A stretch of 64,000 nt of DNA, taken from Spirochaetaceae bacterium (GTDB lineage: Bacteria; Spirochaetota; Spirochaetia; Treponematales; Treponemataceae). The notes below the pieces were generated by a model. That model was given only the letters and a program-made list of their open reading frames with translations. It made no database searches and was not told the origin of the DNA. This document shows positions 17,956 through 26,866 of the stretch, in pieces. The stretch lies in contig JAGBFB010000010.1 of assembly GCA_017936665.1 (NCBI GenBank), forward strand, positions 1-64,000. Reading direction: 5' to 3'. A program made the translations under genes and the position numbers. Position 1 is the first letter of the stretch. Each line of letters begins with the position of its first letter.

Positions 17956-19066
17956 ATCTTCTGTAAAAATTTTTTTTAGCATTTTATCTATTTTAATTTT
18001 ATTTGTTTTAGCTTTTTTTATTTTAATTAAATTTAATATCTTTCCAGATTTAACAAAAAACTATAACGAAATTATTGCAAAAATATTTTTAGATAATTCA
18101 AATCCTAATTTTGAAAATTCTGTTCCAATAAAAAACGAAAAGATTATTTTAGAAAGTGGTGAAATAAATTTTTCTGAAATAGATTTTTCTTTTTGTTCTG
18201 TAGAGGAATTTACAAATGAATTAATTCAATTTAAAACAACTTACGATATTGATGGAATAGAATTTGTTTTATTGGATAATAACACTGCTATACAAGCAAC
18301 TGGAGTTCTATCAAGATTCTCTTCTTATTACGATATTAACTTTCCTGTAATTGATAATTGGATTTTTAAAAACGATTTTTCTATAATTACTTCTTTAGGA
18401 TTTTATCAGAATGTAATCGTTTTTATTGATGCTACATTGAAATTTCATTTTGTAAATATTCTTAATGGTCAAGAAATTTTATTTTCTGATGAGGTTTCTA
18501 AAAATTTATTTTCGCCAATTTATCCAACTGGAAACATTTTTGCAAATAATAATGGTTTTGTTTTTGAAGGTCGAGATAAAAATATTTATGTTTTGGCTTT
18601 TACAAATGAAATTGATAACTTAAAAATTCAACAAGAATATTATATTGACGCAACTTCTTTTTTTGAAATTTCAGAAGAAGCAAAAAATCATATAAAGGAT
18701 TATGTTTCAAATTGGATGTCATTATCAGATGAATTTGAATTACCACAAATAAAAATTATTCCAGATGGAATAAATCCTATTCCTCTTGAAGATGAAGACT
18801 TGATAATTTATGCATATTGTCCAGATTGGTCTGGAATTAAAACAGTTGGTTTGTGTGATGAAAATTCTTCTTGGATAAATTCTTATACTTTCATTTCTAT
18901 ATTTACTACTGATGGTGAATTGCGTAGTGTTAGTATGGATTATGTTGCAGATAATCCTCAACTTGAACTTCATCATTCAGAATCAGATTCTAATTTTTAC
19001 TATTTTGTTATTGGTAAGTTACCACATAACGAAGACACACAGCAATTATTTTTTACAATAAAATAA
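17948..19066 (+). CDS. Membrane-anchored protein of unknown function
   Basis: The product is about 372 residues with one N-terminal membrane segment (about 10-30, IFFSILSILILFVLAFFILI) and a long extracytoplasmic part of alternating strands, some with repeated G-x-Y/F turns (for example SIITSLGFYQNVIVFIDATL) that hint at a beta-propeller. The ATG at 17948 is six bases from GAGGGAG; an ATG two codons upstream is also possible. It overlaps the preceding gene by 8 bases. rnhB follows within 20 bases. No family recognised. Confidence 0.58.
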   Translation: MNKSSVKIFFSILSILILFVLAFFILIKFNIFPDLTKNYNEIIAKIFLDNSNPNFENSVPIKNEKIILESGEINFSEIDFSFCSVEEFTNELIQFKTTYDIDGIEFVLLDNNTAIQATGVLSRFSSYYDINFPVIDNWIFKNDFSIITSLGFYQNVIVFIDATLKFHFVNILNGQEILFSDEVSKNLFSPIYPTGNIFANNNGFVFEGRDKNIYVLAFTNEIDNLKIQQEYYIDATSFFEISEEAKNHIKDYVSNWMSLSDEFELPQIKIIPDGINPIPLEDEDLIIYAYCPDWSGIKTVGLCDENSSWINSYTFISIFTTDGELRSVSMDYVADNPQLELHHSESDSNFYYFVIGKLPHNEDTQQLFFTIK

Positions 19067-19083
19067 TTTTTATGGATATAAAT

Positions 19084-19668
19084 ATGAATAAAATAATTTG
19101 TGGTATTGATGAAGCAGGAAGAGGACCTTTGTCGGGACCAGTAACTGCTGCTGCTGTAATTTTGCCAGATGATTTTGAAATTGAATTATTAAATGATTCA
19201 AAAAAACTTTCAGAAAAAAAACGTAATGCTTTAGAAATTTTAATCAAAGAAAAATGTATTGCTTGGAGTGTAGTGCATATTCCTCATAATGTTATTGACG
19301 AAATTAATATTTTAAATGCAAGTTTGTTAGCAATGAAAAATGCTTATGAATCTTTAGTTACTCCAAATGGAAATATTTTTTCAGGGGAAGTTAATAAAAT
19401 AATTGTTGATGGAATTTATTTTCCAAAATTAAATGTTAGTAAAAATATTGAATGTGTTGCAAAGGTAAAAGCTGATGCAACAGAACCTTCTGTAATGGCT
19501 GCTTCAATTTTAGCAAAAACTGCTCGTGATAAATTAATGATTGAATATTCAAAAATATATCCTGAATATCAATATGAAAAACATAAAGGTTATCCAACTA
19601 AATTACACAAAGAAATTTGTAAAAAAATAGGTCCTTCTCCAATTCAGAGAAGAACCTTTAAGATTTAG
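19084..19668 (+). CDS. rnhB: Ribonuclease HII
   Basis: RNase HII nicks RNA:DNA hybrids and excises misincorporated ribonucleotides. The diagnostic opening GIDEAGRGPLSGPV carries the Asp9-Glu10 catalytic pair. Further carboxylates lie in IIVDGIYF and in KADATEPSVMAASILAK, the family signature. The 194-residue size is normal. Two starts are possible: ATG at 19072 with no ribosome-binding site, or ATG at 19084 with a weak GGA upstream, which fits the family N-terminus better. It ends convergently with the PspC-like gene, 9 bases away. Confidence 0.95.
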   Translation: MNKIICGIDEAGRGPLSGPVTAAAVILPDDFEIELLNDSKKLSEKKRNALEILIKEKCIAWSVVHIPHNVIDEINILNASLLAMKNAYESLVTPNGNIFSGEVNKIIVDGIYFPKLNVSKNIECVAKVKADATEPSVMAASILAKTARDKLMIEYSKIYPEYQYEKHKGYPTKLHKEICKKIGPSPIQRRTFKI

Positions 19669-19677
19669 AAGTTTTTG

Positions 19678-19872
19678 TTATTCATCGATTGATGGAAATG
19701 GAATAATTATTGCGGCAATAATATAAATTACAACTCCTAAACCAATTCCACCAAGACTTAATATTACAGTAATCAATCTTACGATTGTTGGATCGATGTT
19801 AAAATATTCAGCAATTCCTGCACATACACCGCAAATCATTTTTTTGTGTGATTTATAAAGTTTCTTTCCCAT
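19678..19872 (-). CDS. PspC-domain membrane protein
   Basis: The 64-residue product matches the PspC domain: KMICGVCAGIAEYFNIDPTIVR, then a membrane segment (about 32-58) ending IIPFP. PspC domains sense envelope stress or modulate transcription in phage-shock-type responses. AGGAG precedes the ATG. It is downstream of the HAAS/DUF4097 gene and the PadR regulator, a combination often seen in bacterial membrane-stress operons. Confidence 0.88.
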   Translation of the reverse strand: MGKKLYKSHKKMICGVCAGIAEYFNIDPTIVRLITVILSLGGIGLGVVIYIIAAIIIPFPSIDE

Positions 19873-19906
19873 AAAAATTCTCCTATAAAAAATTGTTTGT
19901 TAATTA

Positions 19907-20785
19907 TTATTTAAAATGGAATTTAATTGCACCCATTCCACAATTTGCAATAATTTTATTTTCAGCAGTTATTGTTGAAGTGTACTGGCTTAATCCATTT
20001 ATTTTATTGTTACCAACTTTTACTTCACCAAGTCCTACTTGTGCTTGATAACCATAATCAGATTCATTACCCATAATTGTTGCAACAATTGAACCCATTC
20101 CACATTCAGCATTAATTTTGCTTGTAAGTTTTCCTTGTACATCAATTGAACCCATACCACAATTTAATTCTGTTTGTGTAGAATTAATTTCTTTAACAAT
20201 AATTTGTCCAGCACCTACAGTTAATTTTGCTTTTTTACACTGGATATTCACTTCTTTTGCTTCAAAACTTCCAGCACCAAGATCTATTACAAAATTTTCC
20301 AAATATAAGTTTTTAGGTAATGTTAGTAATATTGTTGGACATAAATGTTCTTTCTTTAAAGAAATTCCAGAAAAAATTCCTAACAAATTTTCTTTATTAG
20401 TAATTGAAAGTGTTCCATCAGAACTTAAATTTACATCAACTTTGTTTGAACCCATATTTTTTTGTTCAATGGAAAAATTTTCACCTTCTGTTACTAAGAT
20501 TCTACATGCTCCGAATTTTCCATCGATGGATTTAATTGATTCATTATTGTACTCTGTATAAGTCTTTGCTGTTGGAGGTAAATTTGCAAGAACTCCTGGA
20601 ACTCCATCACTGATTGATTTAGCAAGTTCTTCGGGACTTCCTAATTCTTCTATTACTTTAGCGATGTTTTCTTTTCCTGCGTCTTCAAAATAACTTTCGT
20701 AATATTCTAAAGCCTGATTTTTATCTTCGTAAGAAAGCATATCCAATTTTTTTTCTAATTCTGCAAGATATTCATATTTAGTCAT
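19907..20785 (-). CDS. HAAS (DUF1700) plus DUF4097 beta-repeat protein
   Basis: Residues 1 to about 70 resemble the HAAS/DUF1700 helical domain (YLAELEKKLDMLSYEDKNQA, then YYESYFEDAGKENI and ELGSPEELAKSI). From about 80 to 292 the sequence is a repetitive beta structure of DUF4097 type, with repeated GAG, CGMGSI and CGMGAI turns. HAAS proteins are usually paired with PadR regulators, which they are thought to bind. Unlike many relatives it has no clear membrane segment between the parts. It is the middle gene of a PadR-HAAS-PspC operon. Confidence 0.83.
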   Translation of the reverse strand: MTKYEYLAELEKKLDMLSYEDKNQALEYYESYFEDAGKENIAKVIEELGSPEELAKSISDGVPGVLANLPPTAKTYTEYNNESIKSIDGKFGACRILVTEGENFSIEQKNMGSNKVDVNLSSDGTLSITNKENLLGIFSGISLKKEHLCPTILLTLPKNLYLENFVIDLGAGSFEAKEVNIQCKKAKLTVGAGQIIVKEINSTQTELNCGMGSIDVQGKLTSKINAECGMGSIVATIMGNESDYGYQAQVGLGEVKVGNNKINGLSQYTSTITAENKIIANCGMGAIKFHFK

Positions 20786-20817
20786 AAATTAATTCCTTTC
20801 TGTTTTAAACAGATTTG

Positions 20818-21135
20818 TTAGATTTTTTTGTTACCAAAAAGAACAAAATTTATTTGTTCAACATATTTTTTCCAATTACTACGTTCTTCGTCAAGTTTTA
20901 TCATACCAATTGATGTAATTTTGTAGTAACGCCTATTCCTTCCGTCAACTTCAACATCGTAGGTTTCTAACATTCCTTCTTTTTGAAGTCGGCGTAAAAC
21001 TGGATACAAAGTACTTTCAGAGATGTCAATTACATTTCTAACATCTTGTGTAATTTTGTATCCATAGGTTCCTTCTCTTGAAACAACTGCTAAAACAACT
21101 GTATCAAGTAGTGTAGAACCACTTGTAAAAGACAT
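20818..21135 (-). CDS. PadR-family transcriptional regulator
   Basis: The 105-residue winged-helix protein shows the PadR pattern: LLDTVVLAVVSREGTYGYKI, then the recognition region ESTLYPVLRRLQKEGML and the wing VDGRNRRYYKITSIG. PadR proteins repress operons, often including their own, and respond to ligands or partner proteins such as HAAS. GGAGG lies just upstream of the ATG. It is first in its operon, and a dyad at 21179-21208 overlaps the promoter. Confidence 0.93.
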   Translation of the reverse strand: MSFTSGSTLLDTVVLAVVSREGTYGYKITQDVRNVIDISESTLYPVLRRLQKEGMLETYDVEVDGRNRRYYKITSIGMIKLDEERSNWKKYVEQINFVLFGNKKI

Positions 21136-21178
21136 ACAACCTCCGTTTATAAGTTTTAATTGTTATAATATTGTTTTG

Positions 21179-21208
21179 ATAATGATACTATATAATGTAT
21201 AATATTAT
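21179..21208. promoter_or_regulatory. Putative PadR operator dyad
   Basis: On the plus strand ATAATGATAC and GTATAATATTAT are imperfect inverted halves whose core ATAC and GTAT arms are separated by 8 bases. PadR-family operators commonly have short arms 8 bases apart (ATGT-N8-ACAT type). The dyad overlaps the -10 box of the padR promoter, consistent with autorepression. This is inferred from sequence only. Confidence 0.45.
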
Positions 21209-21216
21209 TTTGTCAA
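21187..21216 (-). promoter_or_regulatory. padR operon promoter
   Basis: Reading the minus strand, a perfect -35 TTGACA (21216-21211) is followed after 18 bases by TATAGT (21192-21187). The 5' leader to the padR ATG would be about 45 bases. It is the best sigma-70 match between padR and nrdR. Confidence 0.6.
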
Positions 21217-21247
21217 TATAGATTATTTGATTAATTTAAATTATTTC

Positions 21248-21715
21248 TTATTTTTCTGTTGTGTCATCAATTTTTTTTACTTCTTGAATAAATTCATCTA
21301 AGTTTTCAAAATGTTTGTATACAGAAGCAAATCTGATATATGCAACTTTGTCTACTGAACTTAATCTTTCTAAAACCAAGTCACCTAATTCTGATGTAGA
21401 AATTTCTCTAGTAACTTTACCTTTTGTTATTGCAAGGTCTTCTATCTCATTTACAATATTTTCGATAGTTAAAGTTGAAACTGGTCGTTTTTCTAGAGCT
21501 CGTTCAATTCCTTTTTCTAATTTTTGTCTATCAAATGGTTGTCTGCGATTATCTCGTTTTACAACCATAAATGGTTTTTCTTCGATATGTTCGTAACTTG
21601 TAAATCTGTATCCACATGAGTTACATTCTCGGCGGCGGCGAGTACTTTCACCATTTGCCATTGTTCTAGATTCTATAACTTTGTCGTCAAAACTTCCGCA
21701 AGATGGACATCTCAT
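21248..21715 (-). CDS. nrdR: Transcriptional repressor NrdR
   Basis: NrdR represses ribonucleotide reductase genes in response to nucleotide binding. The 155-residue product has the N-terminal zinc ribbon with Cys3, Cys6, Cys31 and Cys34 (MRCPSCGS and ECNSCGYRFTSYE). An ATP-cone domain follows (about 47-140), with VVKRDNRRQPFDRQKLEKGI at its start. It is read in the same direction as bioY and lnt and lies 12 bases after bioY. No reductase gene is in the window, so its target is elsewhere. Confidence 0.96.
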   Translation of the reverse strand: MRCPSCGSFDDKVIESRTMANGESTRRRRECNSCGYRFTSYEHIEEKPFMVVKRDNRRQPFDRQKLEKGIERALEKRPVSTLTIENIVNEIEDLAITKGKVTREISTSELGDLVLERLSSVDKVAYIRFASVYKHFENLDEFIQEVKKIDDTTEK

Positions 21716-21727
21716 TATTTTTTTCCT

Positions 21728-22336
21728 TTATTCAATTCCTTTATAAAAATATTTTGCACAAACAGGACGCAAAAAATATGTTGCAATACTTGTTATTATC
21801 AGTTTTATAAAATCTAAAATAAATAATGGTATAGAAGTATACAAAATTCTTTCAAGTATTGTAAACGAAAATTTTATATGAGTTGATTTAAAATATTGAA
21901 AAATTCCAACTATGTAAATTATCAAAAATCCAATAAAAAGTGAAATTATTATTTTTTTTATAGGAGTTTTTTCTTCTTGTGGTTTACCTAAAAAAATTCC
22001 AACAAAAAGAGAAGCTATAAAATATCCTATTAAAAAACCACCAGTTTCTCCTGATAAACTAGCTAGACCTTTGCTACCAAAAGAAAAAATTGGTAAGCCT
22101 AAAGCACCCATCATTAATGTTATTCCTGAAACTGCTGCACCTGAAAATCCACCAAAAATTCCTGCAAATAATAAACACATCATATTTTGTATAACTAAAG
22201 GATAAAATGTTCCTTCAATTTGATAAGATAACAATCCTGATGCAGCACAAATTACGGCACTTAAAATAATTGCTAGAGAACGCAAATTATCTTGAGGTGA
22301 ATTTTTTATAAATGATTTATTTTCAGTTTTCTTCAT
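21728..22336 (-). CDS. bioY: BioY-family biotin transporter substrate-binding (ECF S) protein
   Basis: The 202-residue protein has about six membrane segments and the BioY signature region LASLSGETGGFLIGYFIAS (usually S/G-P-T-G-G-Y), preceded by MMGALGLPIFSFGSKG. BioY binds biotin in the membrane and works alone or with an ECF ATPase and T component; none is encoded nearby. The signature proline is Glu here (SGETGG), a modest deviation. It overlaps the end of lnt by 14 bases, so it is translated with it. Confidence 0.87.
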   Translation of the reverse strand: MKKTENKSFIKNSPQDNLRSLAIILSAVICAASGLLSYQIEGTFYPLVIQNMMCLLFAGIFGGFSGAAVSGITLMMGALGLPIFSFGSKGLASLSGETGGFLIGYFIASLFVGIFLGKPQEEKTPIKKIIISLFIGFLIIYIVGIFQYFKSTHIKFSFTILERILYTSIPLFILDFIKLIITSIATYFLRPVCAKYFYKGIE

Positions 22337-24182
22337 TTAATTCTTCTTTGGGTTGCTTTTTCTTAGTAGACCTTTTTTTAGTAGTACTGCTAGTATCTTT
22401 TCCTTTCATTTTTAGAAATTCTTTGTAAATTTTTTCTTTATTTTTCATAATGAAAGAATATAAAAATTCTGCAAATTCTTCTTCTTCATCAGGTTCTCTT
22501 GGTAAAGGATCAAATTCAATTTGTAAAGCGTTATAATATTTTTTTTCTTTTTGCAAAATTACAAATAGATATATTGAATACAAGAAAGCAAGTACAAATA
22601 AAACATAAATCATCCAATTTCCGAATCTTGAATAAGTTGTCATTGTTCTTTTGTAAACAGGAACTTCTGCATTTAAATATCCTGTTGTGAATAAAGGCAT
22701 ATCAGCTACAACTCTTCCTAGTGAATCAATTACAACCGAATAGCCTGATGTACAACTTCTTAACATTGAAGTTCTGTGTTCGATGGTGCGATAACTTGAA
22801 ATTACAAAATGTTGATATTCTGCGGATTTTGTTTCAGACCAAGAATCATTTGTGATGTTTACAAATAATTCACTTCCAAATAAATATAATCTACGACAAA
22901 GGTCCGAAAATGCGTCTTCAAAACAAATAGGTGTTGTAAACTTGATAGAATCGCCATTTTCAAGTGGAAGTGTAAATAATTTGTAGTTTTGACCAGGTTG
23001 CCATCCGTTAGAAAATCCTACAACTGAACCCATAAATTTCTTTACTAAAGGATGATCTGCGTAAGGAATAACTTCTGCAAATGGAACAAGGTGAATTTTT
23101 CCGTAGGCGTCAACAAAGTTACCGTCTTTATCAAAATATACTGCGGCGTTAGAAGTATTTTCTGCATTATCCAAATATGCTGGGGCTCCCATAACAAAAG
23201 GAACACCAACTTCTTGTATAAAAGGAATTAAAGGTTTTTCTTTAGGATATGTTTTATATCGTTGTAAAGCTCTTGGAAAAGAATAACCTAAAGAAGATTC
23301 ATTCCACACAACTAAATCTGGTTTTTGTACAGAATTTTCTCTGTTTGCATAATCTTCTAAGGCTTTTTCTGTTTGTTCAATAGAAGTATTTATTATATCT
23401 TTTTGACTAGAAACCCAAGGTGGACAGTTATGTTGAATCATAGAAACGTTTATGGTTTTTTCTGGTTTCGGATTTATTAAATATTGTATTGCACCAAAGA
23501 AAACTGAAACTGATAATAAAGTCATACATAAAGCGGCTGTTTGAGCATACATTTTAATTGGAGCTTTGTTATATTCATATTTTGTAGCATCAGGGATTAA
23601 GAGAATGCCTTTAGCCAAAACAGCAGAAAATAGGGCAAAAATAAAAGTAATTCCCCAAGTTCCAGTAACAGAAGCAATTTGTGTTAATAAATTCCATCTG
23701 TAAGCACTCATTACTAAAGTGCCCCATGGGTAAGCCAAAAATCCTGTTGAACGGAACCATTCGTAAATTGTCCAAATTGCTGCAAAACTTAAAATTTGCT
23801 GAACTGGATAACTTGAAGCGTAAATACTGTAGGATTTTAACTTGTTTTTTCCATCGGTGTATCTAAATGGCAAAAAAAGATAATTACCAAATACAAAACC
23901 AAACACAAAATATGCAACACCAGAAGCTCCTAGTGTAAAAATTGCAAAATCCTTAAACCGTCCAAGCCAATAACTTGAAAGCATGTGAGTTACAAAAAGT
24001 TGTAAACCAGTTAATAATCCAGCTTCTGCAAAAGATTTTGACCTAGAAATTACCACAAAAAGCGGAATTAGTGCTATAATACCTAGTAGGGGAGAACCCA
24101 ACAAGAATAGTTCGTTTGGAATTGCAAGAGCTGTTATAATTCCTGAAAAAATCGAATAAAAAACTTGTAAAATTTGCATCAT
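22323..24182 (-). CDS. lnt: Apolipoprotein N-acyltransferase
   Basis: Lnt adds the third acyl chain to lipoproteins at the inner membrane. The 619-residue product has about six N-terminal membrane segments (1-235), a nitrilase-type domain (about 243-510) and a final membrane segment near 520-545. The Glu-Lys-Cys triad is visible: Glu295 (VVWNESSL), Lys362 (YGKIHLVPFAE) and Cys420 (TPICFED). A basic Lys/Ser-rich tail of about 70 residues is longer than usual. The start is one of two adjacent ATGs (24182 or 24179). The many lipoproteins in the window would be its substrates. Confidence 0.95.
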   Translation of the reverse strand: MMQILQVFYSIFSGIITALAIPNELFLLGSPLLGIIALIPLFVVISRSKSFAEAGLLTGLQLFVTHMLSSYWLGRFKDFAIFTLGASGVAYFVFGFVFGNYLFLPFRYTDGKNKLKSYSIYASSYPVQQILSFAAIWTIYEWFRSTGFLAYPWGTLVMSAYRWNLLTQIASVTGTWGITFIFALFSAVLAKGILLIPDATKYEYNKAPIKMYAQTAALCMTLLSVSVFFGAIQYLINPKPEKTINVSMIQHNCPPWVSSQKDIINTSIEQTEKALEDYANRENSVQKPDLVVWNESSLGYSFPRALQRYKTYPKEKPLIPFIQEVGVPFVMGAPAYLDNAENTSNAAVYFDKDGNFVDAYGKIHLVPFAEVIPYADHPLVKKFMGSVVGFSNGWQPGQNYKLFTLPLENGDSIKFTTPICFEDAFSDLCRRLYLFGSELFVNITNDSWSETKSAEYQHFVISSYRTIEHRTSMLRSCTSGYSVVIDSLGRVVADMPLFTTGYLNAEVPVYKRTMTTYSRFGNWMIYVLFVLAFLYSIYLFVILQKEKKYYNALQIEFDPLPREPDEEEEFAEFLYSFIMKNKEKIYKEFLKMKGKDTSSTTKKRSTKKKQPKEELNEEN

Positions 24183-24249
24183 TATATTATCATTTTATCT
24201 GATTTTGATTCATAAATCAATCAGTTTGTAAGGAAGTGAACAAAGTTAC

Positions 24250-25425
24250 ATGGAAAAAGTCATTGAAGTACACACAGAAGAATTTGGTTCTCAGCCAGAA
24301 ATTGTGGTAACTGCTCCAAGTAAATTTGATATTATTGGAGAACATTCGTCTTTTTTTGATGACAAAACTTTGTCTATGGCTATTGATTTGCCTGTTTATG
24401 TTGCACTTTCAAAAAGAACTGATAATTTGCTTCGTTTTTTTTACTATCAGCAAAAAGAAAGAAAAAAAATTCCTTTATCTATCACAAAACATCGTAAAGA
24501 AGATAAATTAGCAAATATAGTAAAAGCAGTAATTGCTGGATATGCAATAGAAGGCTATTCTTTTTCTGGCTTTGATGTTACTTTTTTTTCAGAAATTTCT
24601 CCTTCTGTGGAGTTTGGAATTACAAGTGCATTAAAATCAGCAACTGCTTTTGCTATAAAAAAATTGTTTAAAATCAGAGGTAATGATTCTTTTCTTCTTA
24701 GAGTTATAGAAAATGGCGATAAACAACTTTTTAATTCAGAATTTTATTCTTCCGATATAAATACCTCGCTTTTTGCAAAGAAAAATTCTTGTATCGTTAC
24801 TGATTCATCAGATAATTCTTACCAAATAGTACCGTTTAAATTTGAAGGAATGTCCATTATTTTAACAGATACAAAGGTTCCTAGAGCAACAATGTGGAGT
24901 GAAACTTCTCTTTATTCAGAAGAAAACAAAGAATTGATGTTATCACTTAAAAGAAAACGAAATTCTCAAACGATATATGAAGATTCTATTTCAGAAATAA
25001 ACGATGTTTTATGTAATCTTTCTGAAGAGGTGCGTCGTAGATTGATTTGTATAATGAAAGAAAATCAAAATCTTATTGACGCTGTTGATGCCCTTAAAAA
25101 TTCAAATTTGCATAATTTTGCCAAAATAGTAAACAAATCCCACGAACTAATGCGAGATTTATTTATGATTTCTTGTCCTGAAATTGACTGGCTTGTTAAA
25201 CGAGTTCAAGAATTTGATCAAAATTCACTTCCTGCATTGTTTTCTTGTTCAAGAATTACAGGAAGAGGATTTGCTCGTTGTACTTATTCCATCATTAAAG
25301 ATGAATATGTAGATTCTTACATGCAAAAATTGCAGGATTTTGAAAGAATTTTTGGGTTTCATCCTACTACATATATTGTTCGTCCTAGTGCTGGAGCTAG
25401 TATAATAAAAGAATTGGATAAATAA
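24250..25425 (+). CDS. Galactokinase-like GHMP-family protein, divergent
   Basis: The 391-residue product has galactokinase size and landmarks: APSKFDIIGEHSSFFDDKTLSMAID matches the region of the galactokinase R-x-N-L-I-G-E-H-x-D-Y signature, though R, N and D are changed. FGITSALKSATAFAIKK replaces the GHMP ATP loop G-L-S-S-S-A-A. The C-terminal RITGRGFARCTYSI corresponds to the third motif (G-A-G-F/W-G-G-C). With these losses, activity as a galactokinase is doubtful; it could be a different sugar kinase or a regulator. GGAAGTG lies upstream of the ATG. surE begins 2 bases after the stop. Confidence 0.7.
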   Translation: MEKVIEVHTEEFGSQPEIVVTAPSKFDIIGEHSSFFDDKTLSMAIDLPVYVALSKRTDNLLRFFYYQQKERKKIPLSITKHRKEDKLANIVKAVIAGYAIEGYSFSGFDVTFFSEISPSVEFGITSALKSATAFAIKKLFKIRGNDSFLLRVIENGDKQLFNSEFYSSDINTSLFAKKNSCIVTDSSDNSYQIVPFKFEGMSIILTDTKVPRATMWSETSLYSEENKELMLSLKRKRNSQTIYEDSISEINDVLCNLSEEVRRRLICIMKENQNLIDAVDALKNSNLHNFAKIVNKSHELMRDLFMISCPEIDWLVKRVQEFDQNSLPALFSCSRITGRGFARCTYSIIKDEYVDSYMQKLQDFERIFGFHPTTYIVRPSAGASIIKELDK

Positions 25426-25427
25426 AA

Positions 25428-26171
25428 ATGAAAATATTGCTAACAAATGATGATGGAGTTCACGCAGAAGGACTTTTAGAACTTACAAAATATTTAGAAA
25501 AAAATCACGATGTTTGGGTTGTTGCTCCTAATAAGAATCGTTCTGGAGTTTCTCATGGAATAACAATGACAGAGCCTTTACGTTTTTGTGAATTAGATAA
25601 ACAACGTTTTTCTTGTTCAGGCGTTCCTGTAGATTGTACTTTTAATGGAATTAAGGGAATTTTAGATGAAAAACCAGATATAGTAATTTCTGGAATCAAT
25701 AAAGGACCAAATTTAGGCACAGATATTATTTTTTCGGGAACTGCTGCCGCTGCTCGACAGTCTTCTTTTTACAATATTCCAGGAATTGCTGTTAGTCTTG
25801 CAAGTTTTGATGGTTCATGGAATTATTCATCTTTAGCTGATTTTGTATCTAAAAATCTTGAGAGTCTTGTAACTTTGTGTGAACAAGATATTTTTGTTAA
25901 TATAAACGCAGCATCTTTATCTTCATATAAGGGATATAAATTTACATCTCTTTCAAAACGGAGTTACAAAGATAAAGTTTCTGTGTATAATGCTCCAGAT
26001 GGAAATTTATATAGTTTCTTTCTTGGTGGAGATGTGGAATCTTTTGGTGATGATGACTCTGATGAAAAAGCTGTTTCTGAAGGATATATTTCTATTTCTA
26101 GAGTTTTATCTCAGCCAGTTAGCATCAAAACCGATTTACAAATGCAGGAGAGTTTATGTCTGACACTTTAA
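25428..26171 (+). CDS. surE: 5'/3'-nucleotidase SurE
   Basis: SurE dephosphorylates nucleoside monophosphates and short polyphosphates. The opening MKILLTNDDGVHAEGL gives the metal-binding Asp8-Asp9 pair. NRSGVSHGITM (around 37-47) and ISGINKGPNLGTDIIFSGT (around 85-105) are the other conserved metal and substrate motifs. The 247-residue length is standard. The downstream TPR gene starts inside its last codons (16-base overlap), and the galactokinase-like gene precedes it with a 2-base gap, so the three form an operon. Confidence 0.96.
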   Translation: MKILLTNDDGVHAEGLLELTKYLEKNHDVWVVAPNKNRSGVSHGITMTEPLRFCELDKQRFSCSGVPVDCTFNGIKGILDEKPDIVISGINKGPNLGTDIIFSGTAAAARQSSFYNIPGIAVSLASFDGSWNYSSLADFVSKNLESLVTLCEQDIFVNINAASLSSYKGYKFTSLSKRSYKDKVSVYNAPDGNLYSFFLGGDVESFGDDDSDEKAVSEGYISISRVLSQPVSIKTDLQMQESLCLTL

Positions 26172-26860
26172 GACAGGGAATAAAATTATATCAAGCACGA
26201 AAATATACAGATGCGCTAAGTTTTTTTCTTTCTTTGCCACCTGACTCAGCAGATAATATTGATTTGGCATATTTTATTGGTCTTTGTTATGCCAGATTGA
26301 ATAAATACGATGAAGCCTTGTTGTATTTAGAACAGGTTGTTACCAATGGAACTGATGAAGAACGAATAAAACAGTGCAGATTGTCTTTGGCAGTAATTTA
26401 TAGTTTAACAAACCGTTCTAAGATGGCAGAATTTGAACTTTCAAAACTTACAGAAGACGGAATCGATACAGAACAAATACAATGTGCAAAGGGCTATGTT
26501 ACTTGGTATAGAAATGAAATTGACAAATCTATCGATTATTACGAAAATGTTTTAGACCAAAACCCAGAAAATTCTACGGCATTAAATGGATTAGGTTATA
26601 TTTTGGCTTCTACAGGAAAGGACTTAACAAGGGCTTTGTTTTTGTGCAAAAAAGCTGTGGATTCAAATCCTAATTCTGCTGCCTATTTAGATTCTTTAGG
26701 TTGGGTGTATTTTAAATTAGGATTGTTAAAAGAAGCAAAAACTTTTGTAAAAAGAGCTTTAGAACATAATCCTGATAATGAAGAAATAAAAAATCACTAT
26801 CAAGAAATTTTATCTAGTTCTTCAGATATAAAAAACAATGATATTCATAGAAGGGGTTAA
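26156..26860 (+). CDS. TPR-repeat protein
   Basis: The 234-residue soluble protein consists of tetratricopeptide repeats. Clear copies are YFIGLCYARLNKYDEALLYL, then NSTALNGLGYILASTGKDLT and AAYLDSLGWVYFKLGLLKEA, each followed by a helix ending in a P-x-N/D pattern. TPRs mediate protein-protein contacts. It overlaps surE by 16 bases and is followed after 6 bases by another TPR-containing gene, suggesting a shared envelope-related function that is otherwise unknown. Confidence 0.75.
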   Translation: MSDTLRQGIKLYQARKYTDALSFFLSLPPDSADNIDLAYFIGLCYARLNKYDEALLYLEQVVTNGTDEERIKQCRLSLAVIYSLTNRSKMAEFELSKLTEDGIDTEQIQCAKGYVTWYRNEIDKSIDYYENVLDQNPENSTALNGLGYILASTGKDLTRALFLCKKAVDSNPNSAAYLDSLGWVYFKLGLLKEAKTFVKRALEHNPDNEEIKNHYQEILSSSSDIKNNDIHRRG

Positions 26861-26866
26861 TTTTTA

